DNA from: Ceratothoa steindachneri
Taxonomy: Eukaryota > Arthropoda > Malacostraca > Isopoda > Cymothoidae
Assembly (NCBI GenBank): GCA_963969495.1
Contig: OZ018318.1
Coordinates: 96,935,413 to 96,999,412 of the forward strand
Direction: 5' to 3'
DNA: 64,000 nucleotides
Both the position numbers and the translations under genes were made by a program. Below, piece by piece: positions 38,711-51,800 of the stretch; within the stretch, counting starts at the first letter, position 1, and each line of letters opens with the position of its first letter. The notes under the pieces were generated by a model. That model saw nothing but the letters and a program-made list of their open reading frames with translations. It did not search any database and was not told where the DNA came from.

Positions 38711-39339
38711 TACTAAAGGTAGGACGGTTTGGATGGAGCTAGGGGGGAACTCGTCTTACAGCCACCTTCTTGTGGTGAGTTCTGGATTATTACTGTTGAA
38801 TATTTTCATCAGTAATAAAGAAAGCTGTAAATAATTTATTCCATGGTACTTCAAAATGATACACACATGTAACACTATCTATCTAAAAATTATGTGATTG
38901 AATTTTAAAAATTGCACAATTTTGGCATTATTGCAACATTTTGATCCATATGTGCCACCTGTAGATATCATTTATTCTTTATGAAATTTTTATATAGTAT
39001 TTTATAGGCCAAGAAGATCCGAATATAACTTACCCAGTTAAAAAATAATGAATACAATATTATTGATGATATTTTTTGTAGAAAGACAAGAGGGTGCTAG
39101 GTCTAATATTTCTTTCGAGCCAGTGTTCAAGTTGACCCAGCATAGGCCTTAGGAAAAGACTCCCTATATAATCAAGCTAAGTTTACTAAGGTTTAGTTTC
39201 AGTGCTATATAAGAAAATAAACCTTGCCTAAGGTGATTTTCGATTATGCAGAACTAAGACAAAGAGTTCTCTAGCAGGTGTCAAACTAACAGAATGAGTT
39301 ACTCTGTGAGCCATAGATAAAGTACTCTACAGAAAAATA
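38711..39339. other. AT-rich stretch, nothing recognised
   Basis: Leads into the first copy of the 1.3-kb direct repeat. No open frame of note. Confidence 0.4.
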
Positions 39340-40725
39340 AGAAGTCTTGTTTGCAAATGACAAGATCTGGTCTTACATGCGAACGTTTGATGGAAAGTGT
39401 TAAAAGTTCAGGAAATGATTAAATCATAAAACGAAACAAGGACTCTATCAGTACTCTGAAGTTTATATAATTTTATTCAAAATTAAACATTGGGTTTACA
39501 AACTCTTAAATATGTATTTATCTTTCAGTAATTTGTCCAGGTAATGAAATGAGGTTGCCGAATACGACAGGGTTTTGATATTGCTGAGCTTATACAATAT
39601 TGAGCTATTGCAACATGCAGCATGCAAGCTCTAAGCTTAGCAAGCATTGTAAAACTAAAACAACTCAACCATGCTGCATTAGACTCTCCCTAAAAGAGTG
39701 GTGGATACTTTAAATATAACACACCAGGAGAGAACTCCCTAAATGCTCGAAAAGTCTATGTAAATTAGTTATATATATGAACCTAATAATATAATAATTA
39801 CCACTCATTGGGAGAATAGGCTGATCAAGGTCAAGTTTTGATAATGTAGGAAAAAAGTACAATTTTATTTCATTCTTTTAATTCTAGTGCCAATTTTTAA
39901 GTAATATATAATTAATGAATCTACGAAATTAAGAACAATTTTGTGCCATTATAGATTAGTAAAAGAAAGCTAAATGTGTATATATTTATTCAATTATATG
40001 CAAATATAATTAAAAAAAATTGGAAGTGATGCAATTATAAGGAAATTAATCATTTATATCTAACGCAAACTTAGTAAAAGAAAAAAATATGTTATGCCTA
40101 AAGAGCATACTGACAAGCGCCTTCTAGCTGCTTTTATTAAAAGCAAACATAGTCACAATAATTTATATCGTATGACTTGCATAAAATTATTATGAATATA
40201 TCAGTGCGGAATTATTACATATCACTTCACTATAAACTTGGTTCTTTTATATTTTAACAAATCTTCTGGATCCATTTTCATGCCTTAATGATAGATATTG
40301 TATTTCTGCCTAAAAGTTGGAATTCACACATCTAGCGATGAGAGCGCCGAAATTATTGAGAAAAATAATGTGTTGATTGCTTACAAGAAAGTAATGAAAA
40401 GGTTTGGCTGGAGTTGGTGGACAAACAATTGCTCAAACAAGAAAAATTTTATATACATATAGTCAGATGGTTAGCTGATCAATCATGAGAATAACATTAA
40501 TGTGTTGGTTCATTGAAATAAACAAAAACTAATTGGGTCTGAAACTAATATCTGAACCTAAAAACTAATTTTTTATTGTATAATGGACGTGATTTAATCG
40601 AATTCAGATATTATTAAATTTTATTTATCTTCATATTATAATGATTTGAACAATGTAACGGAGAATTTTGTATTAATTGTGTATAAAACATTTAACTGAG
40701 TGTGGGTGTTTGTCTGCTGTATATG
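39340..40725 (+). repeat. 1.3-kb direct repeat, copy 1 (LTR-like)
   Basis: Diverged but collinear with 42185-43405: shared stretches include TTTGAAGTTTATATAA-like sequence (39460), CCATGCTGC (39670), ATATTACATATCA-type sequence (40218), CAATCATGAGAATAACATTAATGTGTTGGTT (40480; only its core words TGTGTTGGTT are quoted as exact) and the final TATTATTAAA...CATATTATA. The two copies flank a gag-protease remnant in the same orientation, as LTRs would, but the ends are not sharp. Confidence 0.55.
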
Positions 40726-41369
40726 GCGTTTGAAATTGCCTAAAGATTATTAAATAAGATAACGAGAAGCAAGAATTATTTACATGAAGACAATTTCCGC
40801 GTCACAGCTCTGTCAAAAATAAACTACAGAGTTTAAGAACTGAAGTTATTTTTATACCTACATCACGAGAAGGCCTCAACAAGTCATCTTTCCAGCCGAA
40901 TCAAGGCGAAGTCCGAAGCAAACTAGTATTCAACTAAGATCAAATTCAAGCCAAATCTATATTGACGTATTGTTATATTAACTGTTAAGTCCTGATATTA
41001 GTGGAAAACATCACTCTCTATTTATCCCGACAAAACAAGCCAATTGATCATCGTACTAACATAGCGCCCATCATCGCCGTTCAAAAGGACCCAGCGCTGA
41101 TTGATGTTAGAATATTAGCATACAAACCCATGCCATTTGATCGGGCACAGTGCTTCAATGTGAAGAAAGGTGAAAGGAGTTAAGATGTTTAAATGCCACT
41201 AATTGTGTGCAAAGTTTCCGTGTATATTCAGTGCCTATATAGCCTTTTAATCATTAATATAATGGTAATCATGCAAATACATTCATCGGTTATACAAATA
41301 ATATTAGTACTTTTAAATCAAATTCAGTACCAAGTAGTGAAAATCATAAGTTTTTTCGAAAGGAGTGGA

Positions 41370-41885
41370 ATCGTTCAAAAGGAAGCAAAGGCCTTTTTTA
41401 TGTCGTGCGCATATCTAATAAGGTGCAAATGCAAGATCATGTAAACTGTTGTCCAAGTGGCCTAATAAAGTTAAGAATGTGCAAATCCAGCTATCATCTA
41501 GGCAAACTTCTCCACTTCCTTTATAAAACTGACCCGGCAAGCCTTACTATATGCAACCACAGGAGTGCCTTTGTTAGTTATAGGCGACGGTAAAGTGAAT
41601 AGAAATAAATTTGATTATAAATGATACTGGTGCACGAGTGTCAAAAATGCCGTTAAAATTAGTTCAGTTTTGTGAGATGAAGGTGAAGCAATCTACTATA
41701 AACATTTATGGTGAAGTTTATATATACATTGCAATTTCAATTTTACGCTGTTCGTTTAGCTGGATTTTTATTTTGGCAGTTACGACTTCACCACTATTAG
41801 ATGCCATAAATTAGGACATTTAGAACTTCTGGAAGATTGTTCTCGTAGTGTGATAATTAATAATAAACCAACGGAATGCATAAAT
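41370..41885 (+). pseudogene. Gypsy gag-protease remnant with CHCC-like gag motif (CsRn1-like)
   Basis: At 41400-41470 one frame reads CRAHI, two stops, then GANARSCK. The C-x2-H-x9-C spacing matches the unusual Cys-His-Cys-Cys gag motif of CsRn1-type gypsy elements, with the last Cys not visible. At 41614-41814 an open frame reads INDTGARVSKMPLKLVQFCE...SWIFILAVTTSPLLDAI, an aspartic protease with D-T-G (about 41620) and the later hydrophobic strand. After a frame shift, LGHLELLEDCS fits the region after the protease. RT, RNase H and integrase are absent. Confidence 0.6.
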
Positions 41886-42184
41886 GGTTTTATTAATGAT
41901 AAATAACTTATTACACTTTCCACCCAATGTAAGTGGAATAATAAGGAAACATGCAGCAATATTTAATCGAATGTTTCGATTGATCGATTGAAAGAAGCTA
42001 AGATTCCGAGCAATTCGCCTATTGATAAGACTGTCCTATTTTTCTGTTCCCTTTCCGACAAAAATGAGAAAATACAGTAAAATCCTTTACTTCAAATGAA
42101 AAGGATATATTCGATGATGGCGAAAATAACACCAACAAATTACACACAGTTTAAAAAAATCCTAGTAAAGATGAATAACCAATT

Positions 42185-43405
42185 ATAAAAGCTTTGTTCG
42201 CAAGTAAGATTATCTGCTCCTACATGCTAAGTTTCGTTGGAGCCTTCTAAAAGTACCACCAGAAATTAAATAATAACAAGAAATTCAGACTGCTTGACTA
42301 ATTTGAAGTTTATATAAGTGCATTTACAAATAAACTATATGTTCACAAATAAGTAATAAGTATTGTTATTCGAGGAATTACTCCACCAAATGGATGAAGG
42401 TAGTCGAAAACGAGATGAATGTTTTTCTTTATGTATAAGATTCTGCAGTTAATGAACTCTTGCAACATTCAAGCTTTAAGATTATCCACCTTTCTAAATA
42501 CTAGACTAGCCACTCCATGCTGCTCCAAAAAATAAATATAAATTTATTATATATATATATATATATTAAACTCAAAATATAACGTATGAAAAAGGTATAA
42601 TATTATTTCAATACTCCATACTAGTCCCTATTATGATGTACTACTTAATGTATTTTCAAATATAAGACCTACTAACCACCCTAATAGATTATTAAAAAAA
42701 TACTGAATGTGCATATAAGTATTCACTTAAGTACTAAAAATAATTACATTTTGACGTAAATTAATTGAAAACAAATTAATCCTTTATAGCCTAAGCAGAC
42801 TTAAGTAAATAAAGATATCAATCAAGCACCCATACATACTCACAATAATTGATAGTGTAATGTTGGATGTAATTATTATAAATATATCTCTAGAGAAATA
42901 TTACATATCAATTCACAATAAACATGGTTATTCATTTTTTTCTAACTAATCATCTGGCGCTATTTATATGCTTTAATGGTAACAAACGCATTTATGGAGC
43001 AAAAGTAGGATTTACACAAATAGAGATGATAACACCATAATTATTAAAAAGAAATATTCTGTATTGATTAATTAAACCGATTTAATAGAAAATTTATCTG
43101 AAATTGGTGAACAAATAATTATTTAAAGAAGGTAAGCTGTTTAAATACATATAGTTATATATTGGGTGATCAATCATAAGAATAACATCAATGTGTTGGT
43201 TTATAGCAATAGAAAGACATTGATCAGGGTCGTAAATGATATTTAAACTTAAAACATACCTTTATATTGTAAACTGGAGCTGATTTAATCCTTTCAAGAT
43301 ATTATTAAAATGCATTTGTTTTCATATTATATTGCTGTTTTTAAGTGTGCATAAAACTTGTTATGTTCAGATTAACCTGATAGTGAGCATGTGTGTGTGT
43401 CCGTT
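42185..43405 (+). repeat. 1.3-kb direct repeat, copy 2 (LTR-like)
   Basis: Partner of 39340-40725. A short TA run (42549-42566) lies within it. The interval 40726-42184 between the copies is 1.46 kb, too short for a full gypsy element, so the element would be internally deleted. A segmental duplication is the alternative. Confidence 0.55.
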
Positions 43406-43882
43406 TAAACGGACAGTAAGAAAATCTATTATACCTGATTTATTAATTGTAGTTTTAAAAAAGTTTATTGCATAAATATGTTGCCAACATTCCACTGTCA
43501 AATGTAGAGCGAAAAAATAGTTACAGTTGGCACCAATGTTCCCCAAACAACATAAAAACAACATGGCAGAAAGTGACAAAATGACAAATTGTGTGTCAAT
43601 GTTACAAATCACATAACTCTATTAGTTTAGGTTTATATATTTCACAAAATATAATAAGTTATGGGTCTTTTCCTGTAATATTATTGTTTTGAATGTTTGC
43701 GTCAGTTATATTGAACGCTCGGCACAATATACAGGAATTATTTGATAAAGAGTTAGAGTAAGAGACCGTTGTTTTCTATGATAAGTTTAGAGCTAACTAA
43801 CTCAGTTACATTTAGAATTATAAATATATAATTGTTAAGAAATATGTAGTAAAAAATATTTTGTGAATAATATATATGTGTA
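43406..43882. other. AT-rich stretch, nothing recognised
   Basis: Spacer between the direct repeat and the MITE. The minus-strand 81-codon frame at 43367-43612 shows no recognisable domain. Confidence 0.4.
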
Positions 43883-44078
43883 TATAAGGCTTGCCAGAAT
43901 GTCCTGACTCACTTAGGAAGAGGAAAGAAAACAACAACATTTTATGGAGCAACACTAATGCAGGCTTTTAGTCAGATGAGTAAGGCTAACCTAATTTAAT
44001 GTTGCCATCGCTTCCAAAATTTTGTTTTTACTTTCCGCTTCCTAACTCTGCCAGGACTTTATGGCCAACCTTATAAAT
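43883..44078. mobile_element. MITE of about 196 bp with ~70-bp inverted ends
   Basis: The left arm AAGGCTTGCCAGAATGTCCT matches the reverse complement of the right arm AAGGTTGGCCATAAAGTCCT. The match continues inward through TTAGGAAG(A/C)GGAAAG and the ATTTT(A/G)TGGA-type word to GCAAC. TA dinucleotides flank both ends. There is no coding capacity. Ends and target suggest a Tc1/mariner-related nonautonomous element. Confidence 0.75.
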
Positions 44079-44126
44079 AGTATTTCATAGCGTAAAAATA
44101 TAATAGTTTTTACACAGGTCTCTTAC

Positions 44127-45262
44127 AACGGCAGCAGCATTGGCCTACTCACAAGAGATAGACGAATGTGAGGATATTTTTATGGTTCTCCCTTTTGATG
44201 AACTATCTGATGGACACATTGACCATTAAGATTAAGAAGCAGCAGGTTCATCTATTCTACTGGAGCAGGGATTGCTGTAAGCTCTTCCAGAGATCAATCA
44301 TCCAGGTGGAATTGGTATTGTTGAAAAGTCAGAAAATGTTTTCGATAGTAAAGAAAACCCTTCAAAAAGACCAATTCAAAGAAAATGGTCAATGAGGTTG
44401 CATCAACAAATGAGCATAAATACAGATTGTACTCAACCGAAGATATACCTGAAGAAGCTAGAAGCTTGGTCTAATCCTACTGAGTTTGTAACCTCTTCTC
44501 CATTAAAGATTTTATAAACTTGATTGTTGAACAAAATAATATATATACTCTTCAAAAATAATAAAATTCTTGATATGAACAATTCTGAATAATTGATATT
44601 TTTGGTGGACTATTATTGTCATCTCACAGTCCTCTTCCAAATAAGAGAAAGTAGTGGTCATCAAAAGAAAATGTAAGAAAGATAGTATCAAATAGCATCA
44701 GGAGAGACAGACAACACACCCAATACAAAAAATTGATCGCGCATTCAAACTTCGACCATTATTTTAGTATACGTAAACTATTTTTTTAGAGCTTGGTGGA
44801 AATGAGGAGTATATTTCCATCGATGAAAGTATGATACCCTACTATGATAAACATTATTCAAAGCAATTTATTAGAGGTAAACCCATCAGATTTAGGTTAA
44901 AAATGGGCACTTTGTTCTAAGCATGGGTAAATACATTCTTTCGAATTGTATACAGGAAACAGTGCCACATCAACACAACCAGGTTCAAATAAATTGGGTG
45001 TTGGCGGAAAAGTTGTGATGGATCTGATTGCAAAGACCGGCGTAGCTCATAAATGGGTCTATAATAAAGCATATTTTGATAATTATTTTACTAGGCTTGG
45101 TCTCGTGAATGATCTAACTAAGATTAAAATATGTGCATCAGGTACCTGTAATAAAACAGAACAAAAAGGTGTCTCTCGAAATCCAAAGCAGAATTAAACA
45201 TTTCAGGAAGATGAACCGCTGACTTCAGCACATTTTGATCATTTGAAAGATTCAAACTAACC
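44127..45262 (+). pseudogene. piggyBac-like transposase, plus-strand copy
   Basis: Pieces read: DIFMVLPFDELSDGHID (44170), PIQRKWSMRLHQQMS, TQPKIYLKKLEAWSNPTEFV (44430), SHSPLPNKR (44630), RKIVSNSIRRDRQ (44675), then the catalytic segment EYISIDESMIPYYDKHYSKQ (Asp at 44822-44824), FIRGKPIRFRLKMG, and an open frame 44946-45197 with VVMDLIAKTGVAHKWVYNKA and FDNYFTRLGLVNDL. The D in SIDES, the D in VMDLI and the D in FDNYF correspond to the acidic residues expected in this family. Frameshifts and stops throughout; the C-terminal third is missing after about 45262. The MITE just upstream is not obviously its end. Confidence 0.75.
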
Positions 45263-45267
45263 TTTTT

Positions 45268-45667
45268 TTAAATAAAGCGTACTTACTTGTATATGCTTCT
45301 AACAACGGTAAGATTAATAAGCGTTTCATAAAGAAAATCAAAATACTGACTATGAGTGAGTTGTTTGCTTGAAAATTCTTGCTTTTGAGTATCCTCAACT
45401 CACCAACAAGGACAATCAGATTTAATAGTTTTTTTTTTTGTCCACTTTCCATTTGGAGGAGTGTTTTTTTTTTATTTGATGTTATTCTGAATCACTGTAA
45501 CTATAGGAAAAGTTCATTATACTTTCTGAGCGAAGTAAACTTCCTAGCAAGTTATCTATTGTTCCCGGACGATCATTTTCACCTGAATGCTGATCGGTTA
45601 CATTTTCCGTGGTATTATTAGGTGGTAAAATTGGAAAGCTAATCAATTTAGATTTTTTTATTGTCAA
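45268..45667 (-). pseudogene. piggyBac-like N-terminal fragment, minus strand
   Basis: Minus-strand reading: NLLGSLLRSESIMNFSYSYS (45560), KWKVDKKKKTIKSDCPCW (about 45445), then VEDTQKQEFSSKQLTHSQYF (45420) and DFLYETLINL (45345). This resembles the region before the piggyBac catalytic core (W-x-x-D...P..F.....LT..Q.F..F....LI..I). The plus-strand copy has its own version of this region at 44430-44560, so this is a separate element fragment facing it. Confidence 0.6.
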
Positions 45668-47008
45668 GTTGAAGATCTTTACTAGCTAAATCGATCACAT
45701 GTTTTAGTGTTTGAAGTACAGACGTCCTGCAGAGTTTTAAAGGTTCATTTTTTTCATTTATATATATATAATTATATAAATGAGAAAAAATGATCCAGGT
45801 TGTTTCCGCTGGTCAGCCTTAATTTAATTTTCAATAAGAAACCAATGGCGAGGAGCAGACCTAAATCCAACATAAAAAAAATCTTTATTAAGATTGAATA
45901 GTGCAACGTTTTAACCTTAGGGTCATATTCTGGTTCTAGAAAACATATTGAGATATACAGGTACAAATATACAAAAAGAAATTTAAGTGTTTAACACGAA
46001 TAATAATTATAGATTCAGAAGAGTAAAATACAACGATTTAAGGAAAAATGTAAAGTAAAATTGTACAGATAAAACAACTAAAACACTTCCTAGTCAAAGT
46101 TAAAAAACAAATACAAATCAATACGAAACCAAAAGGATCAAATGAGAAACATACCTTGAACCTTTGATATCCAGGGAGAATATGGTGTGGTAGAGAGGTA
46201 ACGGGAAATATAACAGTTCGCAGGTAGTGGTCATTTAAAGGATGTTTAATGTAAAAGAAGAAGAATCATAATTAAGTGAGGGAGATACTGTTTTGATATA
46301 AATAGATTCAAAGTTACGTAGAGATAGGGGGTTAGAGATGGAGTCAAAAATCTCGAAGTCTGTGAGGGATGGGATTGTTTGACATTTAATTGAGTGCTCT
46401 CTTATATAAGAATTTTCTTTTTTATCAGGAAGATTCCCTGTTATATAGGGAGGCTCAAACTCCCCAAAATATATTTCCTTCGAGTTACACGTTCATTGAA
46501 CTCCAGTATACCCTTATTATACATAAGAGAAGTATTTATAATAGATTAATCTATATAAAATAGAAAATGTACATACACAAGTATCTATCTTTAGTTATAA
46601 TAGTTATCAAGGCAGAATCTTCACGAAGTGTGACACTCTAAATCTTACACTATTCTATTAGCTAATTTCGGGTGACCTACATTACTTCAAACTTCTTCAC
46701 AATAAAATATGATGCATTACACGAAAAAATAATAACCTACAAGAAAAAGAAAATATATTAATGTGAGATATACATACCTACTAAGAGTAGACTGACATAA
46801 AAATAATCTTGATTTTTTATAGATTGGAGAGTTAACGATTTACAAGCACCCCTTTTCATATCAAAAACAAAAATGACAGAAGTTTACATGTTATCTTGGG
46901 AGAAGCATAGGAAATTTAATCACCGTTTCTGTAATATTTCGTTTCTATGACTATTTTTAGAGCTCAACTAAATATAGGACGTTAGGCAGAAATAGGTTAA
47001 TAGTTTTA

Positions 47009-47010
<2 letters not shown>
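45668..47010. other. AT-rich stretch, nothing recognised
   Basis: No convincing frames or element ends. Short TA-like run near 45762. Confidence 0.45.
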
Positions 47011-47090
<80 letters not shown>

Positions 47091-47097
47091 ATATATA
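47011..47097. repeat. (TA)n microsatellite, about 87 bp
   Basis: TA tract with a single phase break near 47080. No PLE end was recognised on either side. Confidence 0.95.
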
Positions 47098-47585
47098 AAA
47101 AAAGATAAAGTGGGTGATCCGAACCACTCGTAAGAGAGCGTATACCATTCAGCGAATTACCGCATTCGATTTGCTATAAATTGACTATTTGAATTTGCTG
47201 CTTTTAATTTCCAATATATTCTAGATATTTTCCTTTTCTCATTTTTCCATAAACACATCTTCTCCAATATATACACACAACAAAGTGTTCGGAGTGATGA
47301 AGATATTTTCCTGCTAAGTCATCGATAGATTATTATTTATTAGCTATTGATTTACTTTCTAAAATTTGATTAACTTTTTATTTCCGAGAAACAACCGTTC
47401 TAAAATGGCCCTTGGAGATATATGAAGTCAGTATTCCTATACATAAACTAAAAGTAGTAGAAGACTCTTAGACGCCAGAAAGGGCGAAATTAAAATGACA
47501 GCTTAAACGCTATGATACACTAGCCAACAGATAGCACCCGACACTAATATCATTGATCATCCTTTCTCTACTTAATTTTAATATA
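47098..47585. other. AT-rich stretch, nothing recognised
   Basis: Spacer up to the TA target dinucleotide of the mariner at 47586. Confidence 0.45.
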
Positions 47586-48880
47586 CGAGGGGCGGTCAAT
47601 AAATTTTCTAATTCAAATATAAGGAAAGGAGATATGAGAAAAAGTGTTTTATTATTTTTTAATATAACTACCCTCGACTTCGATGCACTTGCGCCACTTG
47701 TCCCTGAGGCTTTAAATTCCCGACAACCAGAAATTTCCCGACTGCTGTTCAATCCACTCCTGGACAGCGAGCTGGACATCTTCATCGTCCCCAAGCCGGC
47801 GTTCACGTAGTACAGCCTTGAGCTAGCGGAATAAAAAGTAGTCGATATGGGCCAGATCTGAACTGTAGGAGGGATGGTTGGTCTCCTTGAATCTGCACTC
47901 ACGCAGGGCAGCGTGTGCAACTCTGGCCTTGTGGACAGGGGCATTGTCATGGAGGAGCAGCACACTGCGTGTCAACTTGCCGCGCCGCTTCTAATGGATA
48001 CACTTCTTTAACCCAGCCAGTTCATCGGCGTAATATTGGCCTGTTATGTTTCTTACACGAGGCGCATAGTCCACCATTAACACTCCTTAAGAATCCCAGA
48101 AGATGGTGGCCATGATCTTCCTGGCTGAGGGTTGGGTCCAGAATTTGATGGGGGTCGGAGAGACCCTGTGCCTTCAAGCCATGCTTTCGAGCTTGGTCTC
48201 CGCATCCCAGTGATGGACACACGTTTCATCACCTGTCACTATGTGTGACTCGAATCCCGCAGGGTATTCGTTGTACAGGAGCAGCAGTTCCTTAGAACTT
48301 TGACGACTTTGAAGTCGATCATGGGGGGTGAGGTTTCGTGAGGTTTCTAGTGACCCAGCGAGCAGAGACCTTGGTCATGGCCAAATTGTCGTGGATGATG
48401 TTGATAACACTTCCATGTGATATTCAAAGTTCTCGCTCGATTTCTTCGACCTTCATCTGTCGATTTTCGAGGATCCTCCTCTCCAAACGGGCCACATTTT
48501 CCTCGTTGGTCACGTCTGACTGGACTGGGGTCATCTTCAAGGGACTCACGACCCTGGCGTAACTCCCTATTCCAGCGAGCAATGGTTGCATAGGATGGGG
48601 CGGTGTCGGTGTACACTGCAACCATGCGTTAGAGGATCTCTTTTGCATTCTTGCCTTCCTTGGTCAAAAATTTGATGACTGCGCGGTGCTCAACCTTCTC
48701 CATTGTTGAAAAATTGGTGACTGACGATCTGCGATCAGCTACTGCCTCTTAAATAGACGAGGCAGGAGCGTGCAGCGGCAGCTCCTGACTTGTCATAACT
48801 TGTCCAAACACCCCTACAAACAGCCATCCCTCTTCCTCTGTTTTTCCCTACCGATTCGCAAACCTTATGACCGCCCCTCA
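47586..48880 (-). mobile_element. Mariner element, 1295 bp, with inverted ends and TA target duplication
   Basis: The left end CGAGGGGCGGTCAATAAA (47586) and the reverse complement of the right end TGAGGGGCGGTCATAAGG (48880) match at 14 to 15 of 18 positions. TA flanks at 47584-47585 and 48881-48882. GAGGGG-type ends and the size are typical of mariners. This is the best-preserved DNA transposon in the window. Confidence 0.9.
47652..48703 (-). pseudogene. Mariner transposase (DD34D type), frameshifted
   Basis: Starts at ATG 48703 (MEKVEHRAVIKFL) and ends at tandem stops at 47654-47649, about 350 codons, the usual length. Pieces: YATIARWNREL and SLEDDPSPVRRDQR (48580-48510), RRILENRQMKVEEIEREL in the next frame (48480), the first catalytic word VTGDET (near 48230), GVLMVDYAPR-like word (48070), LLHDNAPVHKAR (near 47950; second Asp), and SSDLAHIDYFLF (near 47840; third Asp, about 34 residues on). 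At least five frame changes disrupt it; most sequence is otherwise well preserved, so it died recently compared with its neighbours. Confidence 0.85.
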
Positions 48881-48882
48881 TA

Positions 48883-51800
48883 TGTATAATCTTACCCAAG
48901 TTCATTTATCACATTATCTCACTAGTAGCAATTCTGAAACATTGAAGATGCTAAGGTTAAATTAGTTTGAATTGTTTTATTTTTATTTATTTCTAATAGA
49001 CCTTATGCAAAAGGAGGCTACAATATTACTGAATTTAAAGAAAGGAACAAATGTTGAAAGGTATCACCTGTCCCTAAAATTTTGTGAGATAGTTACCGGC
49101 AAATCATTTTTTCACAACTATTAAATCCATTGATCCTTGTATTATTTGTGACAGGAAAATAAGTTGTATAAGCTACTAGTTGAGTACCTAATATAAAATA
49201 ATCTGAATAAACCTCGCATTATTACTAAACCTATTACTAATTAGTATGAAAATATCATTCAGACGCTGGTTGCCATGGAGTCGAGTAAATTATTTTATAT
49301 ATAATAATTCCGTATGAATCCCCCTCGACATAAATTAAATTTGGCTTCAATTTCACTTTTTGTTAAAATACAACTATATATTAAATTATCAAAGCTTATG
49401 TGTCTTAATTAAATTTAGTTAGCAAGTAAATATTAATATTGCTTTGAGAAGGAAACTTTAATAAAGTTTATTTGTTTCCACGTAGCCAGATCCGTATCAT
49501 TGTTTTGGAACAGTAACATGAATATTTTGAGCTTGATACAAAGCAAGAGCCTATAAATTTGCAAGTAAACAGAGGAGGATTTGTTGCATAGGAATAATAT
49601 TGAAAGAACAGAAACCTAAAAATATTCTAATGAATTTTATCAAGATTTCATGGCAATGAGTTCTATAAGTCAAGAAATTACCTGGTTTAAGTAAAAATTC
49701 TCATTAGATAAGATTACCATTATTTCAAGGAATTCTATTACTATCGAAGCATTACATCATGTGGTAATTTAAACATAAGCAAATTCCTTTTTTTATTACA
49801 TCCACTTATTTACTCTCTTTTTATGAGCAATTCAACCCTTGATTTCTATATACACAGTAGAAATTTGTTGACACGAAAGACATTGATTAAGAAAAATATG
49901 CCTAAGATAAGGAATTTTCTAAATGTGAAAAAACTTCACTCTAAAGATAAAAAAATTTAAACTCTAAGGAAGTTATCAGTTCATACCATAAGTAATATAT
50001 TTTTAAACTTAAGTTTTCTGGTTTTGCAAGTTTGTATTTAGTTGAGGAGTTTTGACGTTTCAGCAGGAAAACTAATCAGCGAAATCTTTATTCCAACGAT
50101 ACCTACCATACAATAAGATATGCATTAGTTACCGCAAGCATTTTATGTCTTATCTGTTTAAAAAGTGAAGCGTTATACTGTCTCTACATAATCTGTCAAA
50201 TCAGTATAATCATGTTATTTCGAATAAGCAATATTTCCAACGATGGTAACAAAAGTTTCGAAGAACTACTTCTCTAGTGAAGTTATGTTTCCTTGACGAT
50301 AAACAAATGAAAGTAGCTCTCTCGTGAAATTTCAATGTACCTCCTTAAAATAATAACTTAATTCCTCATTATCTAACTCCGTAAGAATTTACGAAACCTT
50401 AATATGATTTCTAACTTCGGCAGATGAACATTTATGATTGACTACAATGCATGAACATTTGCATGGATCTCTTTCCTGGACAAGTTGAGTCTCAGGTTTT
50501 AAAATGGTTTGTTTTGGTGATGAAAAGTGCGGCTTTACAAAATTGCTAAGTGTTTAAGTATTAGATTCCAGTACTCACCAAGCTGGCTCTTTACTAATTA
50601 TTACTTTGTTGAGTATCTGATGAGATATAATAGGTGTTATGCACTTTAAATCCTTCCATAGAGAAAAATGCTGGTTTATTGTATTCTGAGAAACTAAAGC
50701 AATCTAATACAAATATAGTACGAAGTAGGGAGCATTTCATTGATTATGAGCACTGATTAAATTGACGCAAGAAAATTAAGCATTGACGAAAACTTGGATA
50801 CCAAAGCTAGTGAATGCTATACACTAGAAATCATGAAGATTTCGAGCCATTGGCATTAGTTTATTATTTTAAATGTAGAATATATGTTCGATTAAATCAG
50901 CAACTTAATGGAATCCATTATTTTCTACATGAAAACTCTTAAAACTTAATCAATTTTAGTGATAACATGATACCTATTTCAACTTATAATCACGCTTATT
51001 TGAAAATGAAAAGTCTTTATTTATGGAATAAAACTAAAAACAATAAACAGTTTAAATATTTGCATTTTGGCCAAAATCTTATTTGCTGTCCCCACATAGA
51101 TAACAGTAAATAATTCTTTGAATTCATGGTTTACGTTAGGTTTAACCCACCCTCGAATTTCGTGGGCTCTTTGTTATAAATATCTCTATTATTAAAAGCA
51201 TACACAAACGCTATATAGGTTATATCGCAGGTATATTCTATAAAGCTTCTTAACTACTTAACGTGTCTAAATTTCAAATTATAATTTTATGGCGAAAAAT
51301 AGTTTGAAACTCTAATTTTATTTCTAAGTTTTATCAAAAAACGTTGGATTTCTTTACAGTGCCTGCTGTGCAACCTCTTTCATGTTCTAGGTAAGATATA
51401 TGAAGCATTTTTATTTGTCCCTGAATTTTTATAGAAATGAAGAGTTATTCAAAAAATTAATTCAAAGACATATTTTACATTATTTTTATCAATTTAATTT
51501 TGGTGGAAAAGAATAAATAAAAATACAGTCCTCTATTTCATGTCATCAGAGATGATTATACCCGAATATGATGGATGGCTATGAAGGCCTCCCCCCTCAA
51601 ATCTTCTTGCTCAAAGAGCAGTGGTCGACACAGCTTGTCATGGGATTAATTGCATCAATGCATGGAATGAAGGGTGTGCGTGATCAGATAATGACGGTGG
51701 TGCGAAACTTTGTTTAACAATAGTATATTTGAGGTGTCTAGTGTATATAAGTCAAAAATAAACGGGAGGAAGGGTTACAATTTAATGACTCAAATGGAAT

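Noticed and set aside
45379..45621. 80-codon plus-strand frame
   Set aside because: It is the antisense shadow of the piggyBac N-terminal fragment read on the minus strand.
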